Source: Actibacterium sp. MT2.3-13A
Lineage (GTDB): Bacteria; Pseudomonadota; Alphaproteobacteria; Rhodobacterales; Rhodobacteraceae
Assembly (NCBI RefSeq): GCF_018139985.1
Contig: NZ_JAGSOU010000010.1
Location: forward strand, 87,091-151,090
DNA length: 64,000 nucleotides
Direction: 5' to 3'
The notes below the pieces were generated by a model, which was given only the letters and a program-made list of their open reading frames with translations, had not been told where the DNA came from and ran no database searches. Below, piece after piece: positions 63,333 to 64,000 of the stretch. How positions within the stretch are numbered: position 1 is the stretch's first letter; each line of letters starts with the position of its first letter. The translations under genes were made by a program, and so were the position numbers.

Positions 63333-64000
63333 TTATCCTCGAAGGGCGGCTGGATTTCGAAGGCCCGGGGGAGTGCTCGCGAGGTCATAGAGGCGGTAGA
63401 GCCGAAAGCGATCCGGGCAGTCGTCTGCGAAGCTCTTCTCGTTGGCGCTGACATAGAATGGCGTACGGGCGTGTCCCTTGGTGGCCTTCACCTCCAGGAA
63501 TCTTTCCTGGCCCTTGAGAGAGAAGGAAAGGATGTCGTAGCCAGCGCCGTCTCCGTCTTCCCTCGAGACCCAGCGGATCTTTCGCGCCAAGTCCTCGCGT
63601 CCGCCGGCCCGAAGGCGGGCGTGTTCGGATCTGAGTGCCAGTTCCTCGCCGCGCAACCCTAGATCACGGTTGCGCGCATCGCGCGCCGCCGGATCCCACT
63701 TGCGCGCCAGACGCTTCAGAGGTTCGTTGCCTTCAGCGGGATCGACACCCGGGGCAGGGGGCGGCCCGAGATAGACGATATCCCCTTGGGCAGCGCCTCC
63801 TGCTGCCTGCAGGCGGAGTTCCGGCAGTCCTTCACGATCAAGAAACCGTTCGACGCCGTCGATCAGCGCCTTCTGGAAGTTCCAGGCCGGTTTGTATCCC
63901 GTGCTGTGACCCCCGACATTGATCCAGCTGATGCCGGGGTCCGCGGTTGAGTTTGGCGCTGTTGCGCCGAGGGGGCAATGGGCGAGCGGCGGAACGTTTC
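63333..64000 (-). CDS. DUF3883 domain protein of the putative genomic island (N-terminus beyond window)
   Basis: The frame is open from the window end to a stop at 63333, covering at least 221 residues without any interruption; the true start is outside. The C-terminal part has the DUF3883 pattern: LGLRGEELALRSEHARL, a DGAGYDILSF segment, RFLEVKATKGHARTPFYVSA then NEKSF, and DRFRLYRLYDL. This is a PD-(D/E)xK-like nuclease fold (D...E-V-K) often found in restriction and defence loci. The upstream part (GISWINVGGHSTGYKPAWNF) is not recognised. It lies 108 bp past the dusA break, inside the inserted DNA. Confidence 0.7.
   Translation of the reverse strand, partial: NVPPLAHCPLGATAPNSTADPGISWINVGGHSTGYKPAWNFQKALIDGVERFLDREGLPELRLQAAGGAAQGDIVYLGPPPAPGVDPAEGNEPLKRLARKWDPAARDARNRDLGLRGEELALRSEHARLRAGGREDLARKIRWVSREDGDGAGYDILSFSLKGQERFLEVKATKGHARTPFYVSANEKSFADDCPDRFRLYRLYDLASTPPGLRNPAALRG

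Overview
The window is high-GC DNA from an alphaproteobacterium, very probably a member of the Rhodobacterales (Rhodobacteraceae). The evidence is the SAM/SAH-type riboswitch directly in front of metK, a class known essentially only from that order, together with the housekeeping order lnt-metK-trmB-aroA-cmk-rpsA-ihfB-lapA-trpF-trpB and a short intergenic repeat (CTCCGGCGGGAGTATTT) that I recall as common in that family.

Region 1 (1-23151) is mostly conserved core: lnt (3' part), metK, trmB, aroA-cmk, rpsA, ihfB, a LapA-domain protein, trpF and trpB. Next comes a three-gene unit of two secreted Asp-rich proteins and a membrane-anchored LuxR-type regulator. It is followed by a DUF2237 gene, pth and rplY on the minus strand, an lldD-like flavoenzyme, a ZIP metal transporter, trpA, ychF, an RND efflux adaptor/pump pair and a small cytochrome c.

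Region 2 (23152-28071) is accessory DNA around tRNA-Ser(GCT). It holds an AT-rich stretch without genes, a 1.2-kb IS3-family element whose orfA carries an amber codon, and a secreted protein of uncertain function.

Region 3 (28072-43258) holds two neighbouring metabolic units. One is an XRE-cupin regulator divergent from a dimethylglycine dehydrogenase-like flavoprotein, an aldehyde dehydrogenase, a 51-residue membrane protein and an NCS1 permease. The other is a complete arsenite-oxidation locus, aioX-aioS-aioR-aioB-aioA-moeA-nitroreductase. AioR lacks the features needed for sigma-54 activation.

Region 4 (43637-62708) is devoted to small amides. An AmiC/AmiR-controlled divergon has an NCS1 permease plus alpha/beta hydrolase on the minus strand, and a five-gene amide ABC transporter plus amiE-amiB-amiC-amiR on the plus strand. 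Both arms begin with leaders that look like ANTAR antiterminator sites overlapping intrinsic terminators. After an IS30-family remnant comes a second system on the minus strand: a urea/amide-type ABC transporter (urtABCDE-like) with an FmdA formamidase/acetamidase and no urease.

Region 5 (62709-64000) carries the first 31 or so codons of dusA. The gene breaks off exactly where dusA-specific integrases insert, and foreign DNA encoding a DUF3883-type protein follows. The window therefore appears to end just inside an integrated genomic island.
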